64,000 bases of DNA, taken from NCBI GenBank assembly GCA_945901085.1, contig CAMDJV010000006.1, positions 51,216 through 115,215 of the forward strand, written 5' to 3'. The stretch is from Rhodovarius crocodyli (GTDB taxonomy: Bacteria > Pseudomonadota > Alphaproteobacteria > Acetobacterales > Acetobacteraceae). The notes under the pieces were generated by a model. That model searched no databases. It was not told where the DNA came from and saw only the letters and a program-made list of their open reading frames with translations. This document shows positions 27,377 through 36,429 of the stretch, piece by piece; position 1 is the stretch's first letter, and every line of letters starts with the position of its first letter. A program made the position numbers and the translations under genes.

Positions 27377-27382
27377 TCTCCT
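27377..27382 (-). promoter_or_regulatory. Shine-Dalgarno site facing an ATC codon
   Basis: On the minus strand AGGAGA stands seven bases before ATC at 27369. This is the best evidence for where peroxiredoxin translation begins. If real, ATC is the initiation codon; otherwise the base has mutated from ATG. Confidence 0.5.
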
Positions 27383-27470
27383 GGGATGGCGCGCGCGGCT
27401 GCGCTGTGGTGGCAGAATTGCCAAATGGAATTCACGTTGACAATACGTGCAATAGAAGTATTTACAACGC

Positions 27471-28433
27471 ATGAAGCGCAGATCGTTTTTCCATAGCCTC
27501 TCACTCACCCTCGCCGCGCCCATGGTCGCCTCTGCGCAACCAGGATTGGCGGATCGGCCGATCCGGCTGATTGTACCCGTCGCACCGGGGGGAAGCCAGG
27601 ATATCGTCGCCCGCCTGCTGGCGCGGCATATGGCGGGCCCGCTGGGCCAGAGCATCGTCGTGGAGAACCATCCCGGCGCGGGCAGCAATATCGGCTATGA
27701 GATCGTGGCCCGCGCCCGGCCGGATGGGCTGACCCTGGCCGCAGGCTCGGACAGCCTGTCGATCAATAAGGCGCTGTTTCCACGGCTGGGCTTTGATCCG
27801 GTGGAGGATTTCGCCCCCGTGGCGCAGGCCACCCAGGTGCCACAAATTCTGGTGGTGCGGGCCGATAGCCCGGCAGAAGGGCTGGCGGGGTTTGTAGAAC
27901 TGGCCAAGCGGCAGCCATTGGCGGTGGGCACGCCCGGCAATGGCAGCCTATCACATTTGCTCCAGCAGGTGGTGCAGGATGCCTCCGAGGTGGAATGGAC
28001 CCATGTGCCCTATCGGGGCGGGGCGCTGGCGGTCAATGACCTGATGAGCGGTGCGCTGCAGGGGGTGATGATCAATATCGGCGCCGTCACCGAGCATGTG
28101 CGGGCGGGGCGGTTGCGCGGGATTGTCGTTTCCTCGCCACAGCGCACACCAGCCTTGCCGCAGGTGAAGACCTTCCACGAATCCGGCCTCGCCCATGCCG
28201 AGGCGGTGGGTTGGCATGGGCTGGTGGCACCGCGTGGCACACCGGCCGATATGGTGGCGCGGCTGCATGCTGCGGTGGTGCAGGCGCTGGCCGTGCCCGA
28301 ATTGCAGCAGCGCCTGGCCGCCCTGGGCATTGAGAGCACCGATGCGCCGCCCGAGGCGCTGGGGGCGAGGATGGTGTCCGATGCCCAGCGTTGGGGCGCT
28401 GTGGTGCGCCGTGCCGGGCTGAGGCCGGATTGA
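27471..28433 (+). CDS. Bug/TctC-family periplasmic solute-binding protein (copy 1)
   Basis: 320 aa with a signal peptide (SLSLTLAAPMVASA|QPG). The Bug core is clear: RPIRLIVPVAPGGSQDIVARL, VVENHPGAGSNIGYE, YRGGALAVNDLMSG and WHGLVAPRGTP. These proteins bind organic acids for tripartite tricarboxylate transporters. No TctA/TctB membrane genes are nearby, so it is an orphan. The following gene is a close paralogue, so this is a tandem duplication. Confidence 0.93.
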   Translation: MKRRSFFHSLSLTLAAPMVASAQPGLADRPIRLIVPVAPGGSQDIVARLLARHMAGPLGQSIVVENHPGAGSNIGYEIVARARPDGLTLAAGSDSLSINKALFPRLGFDPVEDFAPVAQATQVPQILVVRADSPAEGLAGFVELAKRQPLAVGTPGNGSLSHLLQQVVQDASEVEWTHVPYRGGALAVNDLMSGALQGVMINIGAVTEHVRAGRLRGIVVSSPQRTPALPQVKTFHESGLAHAEAVGWHGLVAPRGTPADMVARLHAAVVQALAVPELQQRLAALGIESTDAPPEALGARMVSDAQRWGAVVRRAGLRPD

Positions 28434-28473
28434 GCGCATTGCCCAGGCCCGGGCGGCGCACCATATCCCTCCC

Positions 28474-29421
28474 ATGCATCGGCGGCATATTCTGACGGCC
28501 GTGCTCACCTCACCTGCCTTGGCGCAGGTGGATTTCCCTGAGCGCCCGCCGCGGATCATCGTGCCGGCGGCGGCGGGCGGCAGCCAGGATAGCGTGGCAA
28601 GGCTGCTGGCCCGCTTCATGGCAGCACCGCTGGGCCGGCCCATCATCATCGAAAACCGGGCCGGGGCGGCGGGCAATATCGGCTTTGAATTCGTGGCCCG
28701 CGCCCGGCCGGATGGCCTGATCCTCGCCGCCGGTTCGGATAATCTCTCCATCAACAAGGCGCTGTTTTCAGGACTCAGCTTTGACCCGGTGGAGGATTTT
28801 GCGCCCGTCGCGCAGGGCACCCAGGTGCCGCAAATTCTGGTGGTGCGGGCGGATAGCCCCAGCGCGGACCTCGCCGGCTTTCTGGCGCGCGCGGGGTGCG
28901 AGCCGCTGGCGGTGGCCACTGGCGGCAATGGCAGCCTCGCGCATTTGTTGCAGGCGCTGCTGCAGGAATTGACCGGGCGGCGATGGAGCCATGTGCCCTA
29001 TCGCGGCGGCGCGCCCGCTTTGAATGACCTGCTGGCGGGGACGGTGCATGCCATGATGGGCAATATCGGCGCGGTGGCCGAGCAGGTTGGTGCGGGGATG
29101 CTGCGCGGGCTGGCCGTCTCCTCGCCCGGGCGGGTGGCGGCACTGCCCATGGTGCCGAGCTTTTCGGAGTTGGGCCTGGGCGATGCCGAGGTGGTGGGCT
29201 GGCATGGGCTGGTGGCGCCGCGGGGCACGCCACAGGCCGTGGTGGCGCGGCTTTATGCGGCGGTGCTGGAGGCCTTGCGGGTGCCACAGCTGCGCATAAG
29301 GCTGGATCATCTGGGCATTTCACCCAGCGAGGCGGGGCCGGAGGCGCTGGGCCAGCGCATGGCCGATGATGCCAGGCGCTGGCAGCTTCTGGTCAGCCAG
29401 GCCGGGCTGCGGCCGGATTGA
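28474..29421 (+). CDS. Bug/TctC-family periplasmic solute-binding protein (copy 2)
   Basis: 315 aa, closely related to the preceding gene. The segments LSINKALF, DPVEDFAPVAQ and TQVPQILVVRADSP occur in both. It has a short signal peptide (HILTAVLTSPALAQ). It retains the acid-binding loops (VPAAAGGSQDSVARL, ENRAGAAGNIGFE, WHGLVAPRGTPQ). There are 40 bases between the copies, so they are probably co-transcribed. Ligands may have diverged. Confidence 0.92.
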   Translation: MHRRHILTAVLTSPALAQVDFPERPPRIIVPAAAGGSQDSVARLLARFMAAPLGRPIIIENRAGAAGNIGFEFVARARPDGLILAAGSDNLSINKALFSGLSFDPVEDFAPVAQGTQVPQILVVRADSPSADLAGFLARAGCEPLAVATGGNGSLAHLLQALLQELTGRRWSHVPYRGGAPALNDLLAGTVHAMMGNIGAVAEQVGAGMLRGLAVSSPGRVAALPMVPSFSELGLGDAEVVGWHGLVAPRGTPQAVVARLYAAVLEALRVPQLRIRLDHLGISPSEAGPEALGQRMADDARRWQLLVSQAGLRPD

Positions 29422-29430
29422 GCCGAGGGG

Positions 29431-30765
29431 CTATTCCTGGTCGGCGAAGGGGTTTTCCGTGCCGCGCATTTGCAGCCGGATGGGCACGCCAGGCATGTGG
29501 AAGGCCTCGCGGAAGGAATTGACCAAATAGCGCTGGTATTCCACCGGCAGCAATTCCGCCCTGGTGCCGAAGACCACCATGGTGGGCGGGCGGGCCTTGG
29601 GCATGGTGGCGTAGCGCAGCTTCAGGCGCTTGCCTTGCACCAGGGGTGGCTGGTGGCGCTCCAGCGCCTCTTCGAACCAACGGTTCAGCGCGCCGGTGGG
29701 CACGCGCTTATTCCACAATTCCAGCACCCCGCGCACGGTGGGCATCAGCCGGTCCACGCCGCGGCCGGTGGCGGCACTCATGGTGACGATGGCAATGCCC
29801 TTCATCTGGGCGAAGCTGGCCATCAGCACATCATCGAGTTTTTTGCGGGTGTCCACGCGGTCTTCCACCGCATCCCATTTGTTCAGCGCGATGACCAAAG
29901 CCCGGCCTTCGCGTTCGGCCAAGCGGGCGATTCGCAGATCCTGCTCCTCCATGCCCAGCAGGGCATCGAGCACGAGCACCACCACCTCGCATTCCTTGAG
30001 GGCGGCGATGGAGGATTGCGCGCTCATCGCCTCCAGCTTGTCCTCGATGCGGGCCTTGCGGCGCAGGCCGGCGGTATCGACGAGGCGCACCATCCCCTCG
30101 CCATCATTCCATTCGCTGGCGATGGCATCACGGGTGAGGCCGGGTTCGGGGCCGACGATCATGCGCTCTTCGCCCAGCAGGGCGTTCAGCAGGGTGGATT
30201 TGCCGGCATTGGGGCGGCCGAGAATGGCCAGGCGCAGCGGCCTCTCCTTCTCCTCGGCCTCGGGGTCGGGTTCGGGCAGGTTGTCGCGCACGGCGTCGTG
30301 CAATTCGCCAAAACCCTCGCCATGCTCGGCGGAGACGGCGATGGGGTCGCCCAGGCCCAGCTCATAGGCTTCCAGCGCGCCGGCACCGCCATCGCGGCCC
30401 TCGGCCTTATTGGCGATGACCAGCACGGGCACCGCGGTGCGGCGCAGCTGGTTGGCGAAGGCGCGGTCGGTCGCGGTGATGCCCGAGCGGGCATCGACCA
30501 CGAAGAGCACGAGATCGGCCATGCCGAGGGCCGTTTCGGAGCTGACCCGCATGCGCCCGGCGATGCTTTCCACCGGTGCCTCCTCCAGGCCTGCGGTGTC
30601 CATCAGGCGCACATCGCGGCCGCCGATTTCGGCCTCCACCTCGCGCCGGTCGCGCGTCACACCCGGGCGGTCATCGACGATCGCGATTCGCCGCCGGGCG
30701 AGCCGGTTGAACAGGGTGGATTTGCCGACATTCGGCCGGCCAAGGATGGCAACAATGGGGAGCAC
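29431..30765 (-). CDS. der: Der (EngA), tandem-GTPase ribosome assembly factor
   Basis: 444 aa. It has two consecutive GTPase domains: the first with GRPNVGKSTLFNRLARRRI at 8, DTAGLEE and NKAE, and the second with GRPNAGKSTLLNALLGEERM near 184, DTAGLRRKARIED and NKWD. The KH-like C-terminal domain ends the protein. It is essential for 50S subunit maturation. It stands alone after a terminator, and its 3' end is convergent with the Bug gene pair. Confidence 0.97.
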   Translation of the reverse strand: MLPIVAILGRPNVGKSTLFNRLARRRIAIVDDRPGVTRDRREVEAEIGGRDVRLMDTAGLEEAPVESIAGRMRVSSETALGMADLVLFVVDARSGITATDRAFANQLRRTAVPVLVIANKAEGRDGGAGALEAYELGLGDPIAVSAEHGEGFGELHDAVRDNLPEPDPEAEEKERPLRLAILGRPNAGKSTLLNALLGEERMIVGPEPGLTRDAIASEWNDGEGMVRLVDTAGLRRKARIEDKLEAMSAQSSIAALKECEVVVLVLDALLGMEEQDLRIARLAEREGRALVIALNKWDAVEDRVDTRKKLDDVLMASFAQMKGIAIVTMSAATGRGVDRLMPTVRGVLELWNKRVPTGALNRWFEEALERHQPPLVQGKRLKLRYATMPKARPPTMVVFGTRAELLPVEYQRYLVNSFREAFHMPGVPIRLQMRGTENPFADQE

Positions 30766-30836
30766 GGGTGAGAAAACCTTTACAAGCGCGTCTTGTGCGC
30801 CATGCCAGCCCCAAAGCCAAGCTTAACCGGGCGGCG

Positions 30837-30867
30837 AAAAAAACGGCCGCCCCTTGCGGGGGCGGCC
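30837..30867 (-). terminator. Rho-independent terminator after the thiolase gene
   Basis: On the minus strand the stem ggccgccccc/gggcggcc (30845-30867, loop gcaa) is followed directly by a run of seven T (30837-30843). It lies between the thiolase stop (31019) and the der start (30765), so it ends the thiolase transcript. Confidence 0.88.
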
Positions 30868-31018
30868 AAGTCTAGGTTGAGGAAGGCAAAGCTGCCAGGA
30901 GGGCGTTGCACGCGGCAAATGCCGCACCTGACAAGTCGGAAATAGATCATCTCGCGAAACGTTCAAGAGGTTTTTTACAAAAAATTGCGAATCCGTTAGC
31001 TGTTGCGGTGCAGCAATG

Positions 31019-32203
31019 TTAGCCGGCCCGCTCCAGAATGGAGACGTAATTGGCCACTGCCGCGCCGCCCATGTTGAAAACCCCGGCGCGATCGGCCCGG
31101 GACAATTGCATATCGCCAGCCTCGCCAGTGAGTTGCATGGCGGTGAGCACATGCATGGAAACGCCGGTGGCGCCGATGGGATGGCCCTTGGCCTTCAGCC
31201 CGCCGGAGCGATTGACCGGCAGGCGGCCATCCTTGGCGGTCCAACCCTCCAGCACCGCCCGGGCACCCTGCCCTTCCGGCACCAGGCCCATGGCCTCGTA
31301 TTCGATCAGCTCGGCGATGGTGAAGCAATCATGAGTCTCAACCAGGGAGAGGTCATCAAGGCCGAGCTGGGCGGTGGCCAGGGCCTGGCGCCAGGCCTGT
31401 GCCGCACCCTCGAATTTGATGATGTCGCGCGATGCCATGGGCAGGAAGTCATTCACCTGCGCGGTCGCGCGGAAGCGCACGGCGCGGGTGAAACCGGCAG
31501 CGGCCTCGCCGGAGGCGATGACCAGCGCGGCCGCGCCATCGCTGACCAGCGAGCAATCGGTGCGCTTGAGCGGGGGGGCGACGAAGGGGTTTTTCTCGCT
31601 CTCCGCCCGGCAGAAGGCATAGCCCAGGTCTTTGCGCATCTGGGCATAGGGGTTGTCCACGCCATTGGCGTGGTTTTTCGCGGCGATGGCGGCCAGGGCG
31701 TCGGATTGGTCGCCATGGCGCTGGAAATAGCTCTCGGCGATGCGGCCGAAAATGCCGGCGAAGCCAGCCGGCACCTCGCCCTCGGTCTTGAGGTGGGAGG
31801 CGCTGAGCAGAATTTCGCCAATGCGCGCCCCAGGTGTGGCGGTCATTTTCTCGACGCCGACCACCAGGGTGAAGCGGCCGCGTTTGGCGCCGAGGAAGTC
31901 CAGCGCGCCGTGAATGGCGGCCGAGCCGGTGGCGCAGGCGTTTTCATACCGGGTGGCCGGCTTGAAGCGCAGTTCGGGCACCGCCTGGAAGACCAGCGAG
32001 GCGGGGAAATCCTGCCGCACGAAGCCGCCATTGAACTGGCCGAGGAAGACGGCATCGATATCGGCGGGGTCGAGCCCCGCATCTTCAATGGCGGCGCGGG
32101 CGACGAGGCCGATCAGCGCCTCGGTATCGGGGGCGTCATCGAGTTTGCCGAAGCGACTATGCGCCCAGCCGATGATGCAGGGGTTGGCGGCGATATTGTC
32201 CAT
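31019..32203 (-). CDS. Thiolase-family acetyl-CoA acetyltransferase
   Basis: 394 aa. The nucleophile is Cys90 in RYENACATGSAAIH. ETHDCFTIAEL and the C-terminal GGLKAKGHPIGATG supply the catalytic His/Cys region. The order and length fit the SCP2-like branch of thiolases rather than the classic FadA/PhaA type, in which the C-terminal motif is CxGGG. It may act in beta-ketothiolysis or acyl transfer on unusual CoA esters. Single gene with its own terminator. Confidence 0.88.
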   Translation of the reverse strand: MDNIAANPCIIGWAHSRFGKLDDAPDTEALIGLVARAAIEDAGLDPADIDAVFLGQFNGGFVRQDFPASLVFQAVPELRFKPATRYENACATGSAAIHGALDFLGAKRGRFTLVVGVEKMTATPGARIGEILLSASHLKTEGEVPAGFAGIFGRIAESYFQRHGDQSDALAAIAAKNHANGVDNPYAQMRKDLGYAFCRAESEKNPFVAPPLKRTDCSLVSDGAAALVIASGEAAAGFTRAVRFRATAQVNDFLPMASRDIIKFEGAAQAWRQALATAQLGLDDLSLVETHDCFTIAELIEYEAMGLVPEGQGARAVLEGWTAKDGRLPVNRSGGLKAKGHPIGATGVSMHVLTAMQLTGEAGDMQLSRADRAGVFNMGGAAVANYVSILERAG

Positions 32204-32291
32204 GTTGTTCCACCCAGGGCGTGTTGACCTACCCCTTTTATAGACGGGCTGCGCCGAGGTAGCGAATCACCTGGATTTGCATCAATTGCAT

Positions 32292-34454
32292 ATGGATATT
32301 CGGCATGCGGGAGAGCGGCCATTGGGCAGGCCATGGGCTTGGCGGCGACAGGGCGGGCTGCCTGCCACGCCAGGGCGCAAGGGGCCGGGTGGGGATGGGG
32401 CCGGCCGGGTGATTCTGCTTCTGGGCAGCATGGCCGGGGCGCTGCTGCTGTTCCTCACCTGGTTTGCGGCGCTCGCGCTCATCGCCGAGGATACGGCGAT
32501 GCGGCAAAGCGCCGCCCAATCCCGCGCCATGGCGGCGGCCCGGGCGGCGCGCGATGCCCTGCCCCGCGCGCTGGAGCCTGCGCAACGCGCCCTGGCCGCG
32601 CTGCAAAGCCGCGCCCTCGCGCAGGCCCGCTTCGCGCAGGGCGAGGTGGATGCCATTGAAAAAAACCTGCTCGCTGCGGTGCATCACGGCCAGGATGGGC
32701 TGCGCGCGGTGGCGGTGAGCGATGCCAATGGCGTGCTCATCTGGCAGCCGCAACCGGGGGCGTTGCCCGCCTCGCTGGGCGGCAGCGGGTTGTTTTTGGC
32801 CCATCGCCAGGGGCGGATGGCGCCGTTGCTGACGGCCCTGGCGGCCGGGGGGCTGGTGCTCTCGGCGCCGATACCTGGCCCGGCCGGGCCGCTGGGGCGA
32901 GGCGGCTTTGCCGGGCTGGCGCTGGCGCTGATCGACCCGCAGCGCCTGGCCCAGGCCCTGCCCGGCGCCACCGGCCCCGGCGAGCCGCAAGTGCTGATCC
33001 TTGACGCCGAAGGGGAGGTGCTCGCGCGAGGGCGTCCAGCGATGAGCGGCGCTGGGCTGCAGCACCTGGAGCAGGCCGTGGCGCCTGGGCCGCTGCCTGC
33101 TGGCCATGCCGGGCGGGGGGTGTTCCGCCCGGCGGCCCAGGATGGCAGCGCCATGGCCGTGGCCACGGTTTCGGTGCCGGGCTTTGAACTGAGCGTGCAG
33201 GCGAGGGTAGAGGATATGGCGGGTGGTGATGCCGCTCATCGGCTGGCGCTGCTGGTCTATGGGCTGGCCATCGGCATGTCCTGCCTTGTTGTGCTGGGGC
33301 TGCTATGGCTCTTTGGGCTTATTCCGCGAGATGGGGTGGCGGCGGCTGCGGGCAGCGAATGCAGCACGTTGCTGCCAGGCGTGGCCTATGCGGCGCGCCT
33401 CACCCCCGCCCGGGCGGGCATGGGGTGGCAGATCAGCATCACCGCGGCCAATGCCGCGATGCTCCAGGTGACGGGCTGGGAGGTTGCGGATTTCCAGGAT
33501 GTGGCGAAGTGGCAGCGCGGCATCGACTGGGGCAGCTATCCGCCCGGCCCGCCGCTGCTCGAACGCCTCGCCGCCCCCGGTGGGGAAGCTTTGGATGAGG
33601 GCGAGGTGGCGTATCGGCTGCGTCGGCCTGATGGCAATTGGATGTGGCTGCGTGAGCGGGCGCGGGTGGTGGGGCGCGGGCCTGGCCATGTGGATGTGCT
33701 GGGCTGGTTGGCCGATGTGACGGGAGAGCGCGAGGCTTCCGGCCTGGGTGATGACCGGGGGCAGATGGAGGCGCGGGGCGTCATGGCGGCTGGGTTGGCG
33801 CATGAATTGAACCAGCCACTGGCGGTGATGGCGCTCGCCGCCGAAAATGCGCTGGAGGCGCTGGAGGAGGGCGAGGCGGGCATTCCCCAGGCGCTGCTGC
33901 GGCTGCGACGCATCGCCGCCCAGGCCGAGCGCGCCCAGGCCATCGCCGCCCTATTGCGCAGCTTTGGCCGGCTGGAGGCGGTGGCGCTCGAGCCGGTATG
34001 CCTCGCCACTGCGCTGCGCGGGGCGCTTGGCCTTGTGGGTGGCACGCTGGCGGAGGCGGGCATTGAGGTTGCGCTGCATATGGCGCCGGGGCTTGCCGCG
34101 GTGCGGGGGCAGCCGGTGCTGGTGGAGCAATTGGTGGTTAATTTGGCGCTGAATGCGCGCGATGCCATGGCCACATCCCCACAGGGGCAGCGCCGGCTGC
34201 GCATTATTGGCGAGCCGGGTCTGGCGGCGCATGAGGTGCGGCTGCTGCTGCGCGACACCGGCGAGGGTATTCCGGCCGAGGCGCTGGAGCGGGTGTTTGA
34301 GCCTTTCTTCAGCACGAAGCCGGCGCGCCAGGGCATGGGGCTTGGCCTGGCACTTTGCCGGTCGATCATGCTGCGCTTTGGCGGCCATATCGCGCTGCGC
34401 AATCTGGGCCATGGCCAGGGCGCCGAGGCGGTGCTGACCTTTCAGCGCGCATAG
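32292..34454 (+). CDS. Membrane sensor histidine kinase with extracytoplasmic and PAS domains
   Basis: 720 aa from ATG 32292 (a TTG at 32277 is also possible; neither has a strong site). A first span lies at about residues 40-60, then a periplasmic dCache-like sensor to about 315, and a second span at about 318-340. A PAS-like region follows near 365-475 (RLRRPDGNWMWLRERARVVG). HisKA has His504 in GLAHELNQPLAVMAL. HATPase_c shows NLALNARDAM, DTGEGIPAE and GMGLGLALCRSI. The kinase resembles DctB-type sensors of C4-dicarboxylates (HELNQPL box). Convergent with a response regulator gene at 34649. Confidence 0.9.
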   Translation: MDIRHAGERPLGRPWAWRRQGGLPATPGRKGPGGDGAGRVILLLGSMAGALLLFLTWFAALALIAEDTAMRQSAAQSRAMAAARAARDALPRALEPAQRALAALQSRALAQARFAQGEVDAIEKNLLAAVHHGQDGLRAVAVSDANGVLIWQPQPGALPASLGGSGLFLAHRQGRMAPLLTALAAGGLVLSAPIPGPAGPLGRGGFAGLALALIDPQRLAQALPGATGPGEPQVLILDAEGEVLARGRPAMSGAGLQHLEQAVAPGPLPAGHAGRGVFRPAAQDGSAMAVATVSVPGFELSVQARVEDMAGGDAAHRLALLVYGLAIGMSCLVVLGLLWLFGLIPRDGVAAAAGSECSTLLPGVAYAARLTPARAGMGWQISITAANAAMLQVTGWEVADFQDVAKWQRGIDWGSYPPGPPLLERLAAPGGEALDEGEVAYRLRRPDGNWMWLRERARVVGRGPGHVDVLGWLADVTGEREASGLGDDRGQMEARGVMAAGLAHELNQPLAVMALAAENALEALEEGEAGIPQALLRLRRIAAQAERAQAIAALLRSFGRLEAVALEPVCLATALRGALGLVGGTLAEAGIEVALHMAPGLAAVRGQPVLVEQLVVNLALNARDAMATSPQGQRRLRIIGEPGLAAHEVRLLLRDTGEGIPAEALERVFEPFFSTKPARQGMGLGLALCRSIMLRFGGHIALRNLGHGQGAEAVLTFQRA

Positions 34455-34525
34455 GCGTTTGCGGGTGATGGGGTGCCGCTGATGAGGGGCAAAGCCTTTT
34501 TGCTTTTTTCCTCTGCCATGAGCGT

Positions 34526-34569
34526 CTCTAAAGTCTGTGCAGCGAGCCGCGGCACACCGAATAGGCTCT
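34526..34569. repeat. Partial copy of dispersed element A
   Basis: The segment tctgtgcagcgagccgcggc followed by cgaataggctct matches the second hairpin half of the element at 23333-23378 with several changes and one imperfect end. Confidence 0.55.
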
Positions 34570-34580
34570 CAAACTGAACC

Positions 34581-34615
34581 GGCCCCGCCGGCGCCGAAAG
34601 GCGCGCAGCGGGGCC
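34581..34615. terminator. Bidirectional stem-loop between convergent kinase and regulator
   Basis: The stem ggccccgc...gcggggcc with inner gcgcc/ggcgc closes on a GAAA tetraloop. It lies between the stops of the convergent genes at 34454 and 34649, as expected for a shared terminator. No long T-run is seen on either side. Confidence 0.6.
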
Positions 34616-34648
34616 GGGCACGCCGGGGGGGCGAAGCGATGGGAAGGG

Positions 34649-35494
34649 TCAGGGCTGCGAGAAGCCGGTGAAGACATAGCCAATCTGGCGCACGGTCACG
34701 ATGCAGCCATCCGAGAACTCCTCGGCCAGTTTTTGCCGCAGATGCAGCACGGCATTGTCCACCGCCCGGTCGCCCGGCCGCCAGCTGCGGCGGAAGACCT
34801 GCCGGGTGAGTTCTTCGCGCGAGCGAACCTCGCCGGGTTTGGCGGCAAGGGCGGCGAGGATATCGAATTCGGCGCTGGTGAGCCGCAGCGCCGTGCCATC
34901 GGGGCGATGCAGCCGCCGCGCATTGGTGAGGATGCGCCAGCCGGCCTCAGGCGGGTGGGGAATGGCGAGGGCCATTTGCACCGGGGCGGGCTGAGCGCCA
35001 TTGGCGGGAGGGGGCATTTGCGGCGGCACATGGCGCAGCCAGGCGCGCAGCCTTGCCACCAATTCGCGCCCCGAGACGGGTTTGAGCAGGAAATCATCGG
35101 CGCCGAGCTCGAGGCCCTGCACCCGATCGGCCTCATCACGATTGCCGGTGTGGATGAGGATGGGGGCCTGGGTGACCATGCGCAGCGTGGGCAGCAGCGG
35201 CAGGGTATCCACCGGGCCAAAACGCTGGTCGAGCAGGATGGCATCAACATGGCGGGTCGTGAGAATCTTGATGGCATCGGCGAAATTATGGGCGGCGATG
35301 GGCTGGATGCCGTTGCGGCCGAGATAGCTGCAAATCTCGTCGGTCAGGTCGGTTTCGTCATCGGCGACCATGACGACGGGGCCGATGGCGGTGTCATTGG
35401 CGCCTGTCGGCAAGCCGGCGGATATGCTGGCCCCAGCAGGCTCGCCATGCGTGGTGCTGGCTTGGGTGGCGCGATCTATATTCAACAAGAACAT
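34649..35494 (-). CDS. Response regulator with winged-helix output
   Basis: 281 aa from ATG 35494 (GGGGGA seven bases before). A GTG at 35515 is possible. The N-terminal ~38 residues are a flexible extension. The receiver has DDE at 45-47, phospho-acceptor Asp89 (AILLDQRFG) and Lys138 (DDFLLKPV). After a Pro-rich linker, residues ~190-280 form an OmpR-like winged helix (LRLTSAEFDILAALA, RAVDNAVLHLRQKLAEE, TVRQIGYVFTG). The adjacent convergent kinase is a plausible partner, though their domain pairing (HELNQPL kinase with an OmpR-type output) is not the standard one. Confidence 0.9.
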   Translation of the reverse strand: MFLLNIDRATQASTTHGEPAGASISAGLPTGANDTAIGPVVMVADDETDLTDEICSYLGRNGIQPIAAHNFADAIKILTTRHVDAILLDQRFGPVDTLPLLPTLRMVTQAPILIHTGNRDEADRVQGLELGADDFLLKPVSGRELVARLRAWLRHVPPQMPPPANGAQPAPVQMALAIPHPPEAGWRILTNARRLHRPDGTALRLTSAEFDILAALAAKPGEVRSREELTRQVFRRSWRPGDRAVDNAVLHLRQKLAEEFSDGCIVTVRQIGYVFTGFSQP

Positions 35495-35887
35495 CCCTCT
35501 ATCCCCCAGAGGCACGATTTAGTCTCAACTTTCTTACCCATTCTTCGGCCCCCCGACCGTTAAATGGCAAAGCTGCGTGCCTTCTAGGCGGCGCGGGGGT
35601 GAGTATCGGCAAAACACCCTGCAGCACCAGATGAATTTGTTGGCTTGGCGGCGCTGCGCTGCTCGGTGTTGGGATAATGTCACAATTGGGCGAGGGGTTA
35701 TTAAAGTGATGTCTTAAGAGTTTTCGACGATATCACCGGCGCGACTTGAGTTGGTATTTATAATTTTCAATAAATTGCCACGCGTTGCTGAATATTCAGT
35801 AGAGCAATTTGCTGGGCCAAAAGCCTATCATCCTTGTGCCCAAGCCATGGCGGGCCGCCTGGCGAGGTTGGCGCCGCAGCCAAGATT
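35495..35887. other. Intergenic region with no recognised gene
   Basis: 393 bases, more A/T-rich in its second half, with a short palindrome ctgaatattcag near 35789. It probably includes the promoter of the regulator at its left end. Nothing else is recognised. Confidence 0.5.
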
Positions 35888-36220
35888 TTACGGGGCAATG
35901 ATGCGCGAGCGGATCGCGACAATCTGATTGGTGGCACAAATATTCACCCCCTCAACTGCGCTGAGGCGCCGTTGGCCCATACCACCTTAAAGTCATTGGC
36001 TCCGGCAACCCAGGCGGTAAAAATCCTGGAAAGACCATCGGCCAGAACAGCTGGGCTCAACTGGTCCGCACCCCAATATTGCGTGCTGGGGCCAAAATAG
36101 AATTCCTGGATTTTTCGCCAGAATGGTTCACCAGGGTAAAACGGGCATCGCATTGCGCGGAAGCATTGCCACCCAAGACGGTGGCAAGGATGCTGGCCAG
36201 AAGCATAGGACGAGCAAATG
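35888..36220 (-). pseudogene. Frameshifted third copy of the small secreted protein family
   Basis: The minus strand encodes pieces matching the two downstream-numbered paralogues: MLLASILATVLGGNASAQCD, then ARFTLVNHSG; after a one-base shift KIQEFYFGPSTQYWG and VAGANDFKVVWANGASAQL; after a second shift NICATNQIVAIRSRIIAP. Two frameshifts (near 36118 and 35952) break the frame, so it is a decayed gene. The similarity covers the whole family length. Confidence 0.8.
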
Positions 36221-36363
36221 GGTCAGCCCCTTACTCGGGTGCCTTGTTGGGCGTTTCAGAGGCCAAAAACAAACGATGGCCACCGCAGGAACGCTGCTGT
36301 CTTTCTGCACCGCGCGCCGGCCAAATCGCCGAGGGGGCTCAGAGCGCCCCCCCTTCCCGACTT

Positions 36364-36429
36364 AGAGACTTTGTTTATCGGAAAACCTTATCCGCTCAAT
36401 GGATTCCGTTTGAGCGGGTGATGCTCTAG
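36364..36429. repeat. Partial copy of dispersed element A (first hairpin)
   Basis: ccttatccgctcaatggatt followed by ccgtttgagcgggtgatgctct matches the first hairpin of the element at 23273. It ends on the stop codon of the next gene at 36426. The rest of 36221-36363 shows nothing. Confidence 0.65.

Noticed and set aside
29470..30771. 433-codon plus-strand open frame opposite der
   Set aside because: Shadow of the der coding sequence; product is low-complexity His/Gly/Gln-rich.
35834..36100. Plus-strand 88-codon open frame
   Set aside because: Antisense to the decayed secreted-protein copy, with no support of its own.
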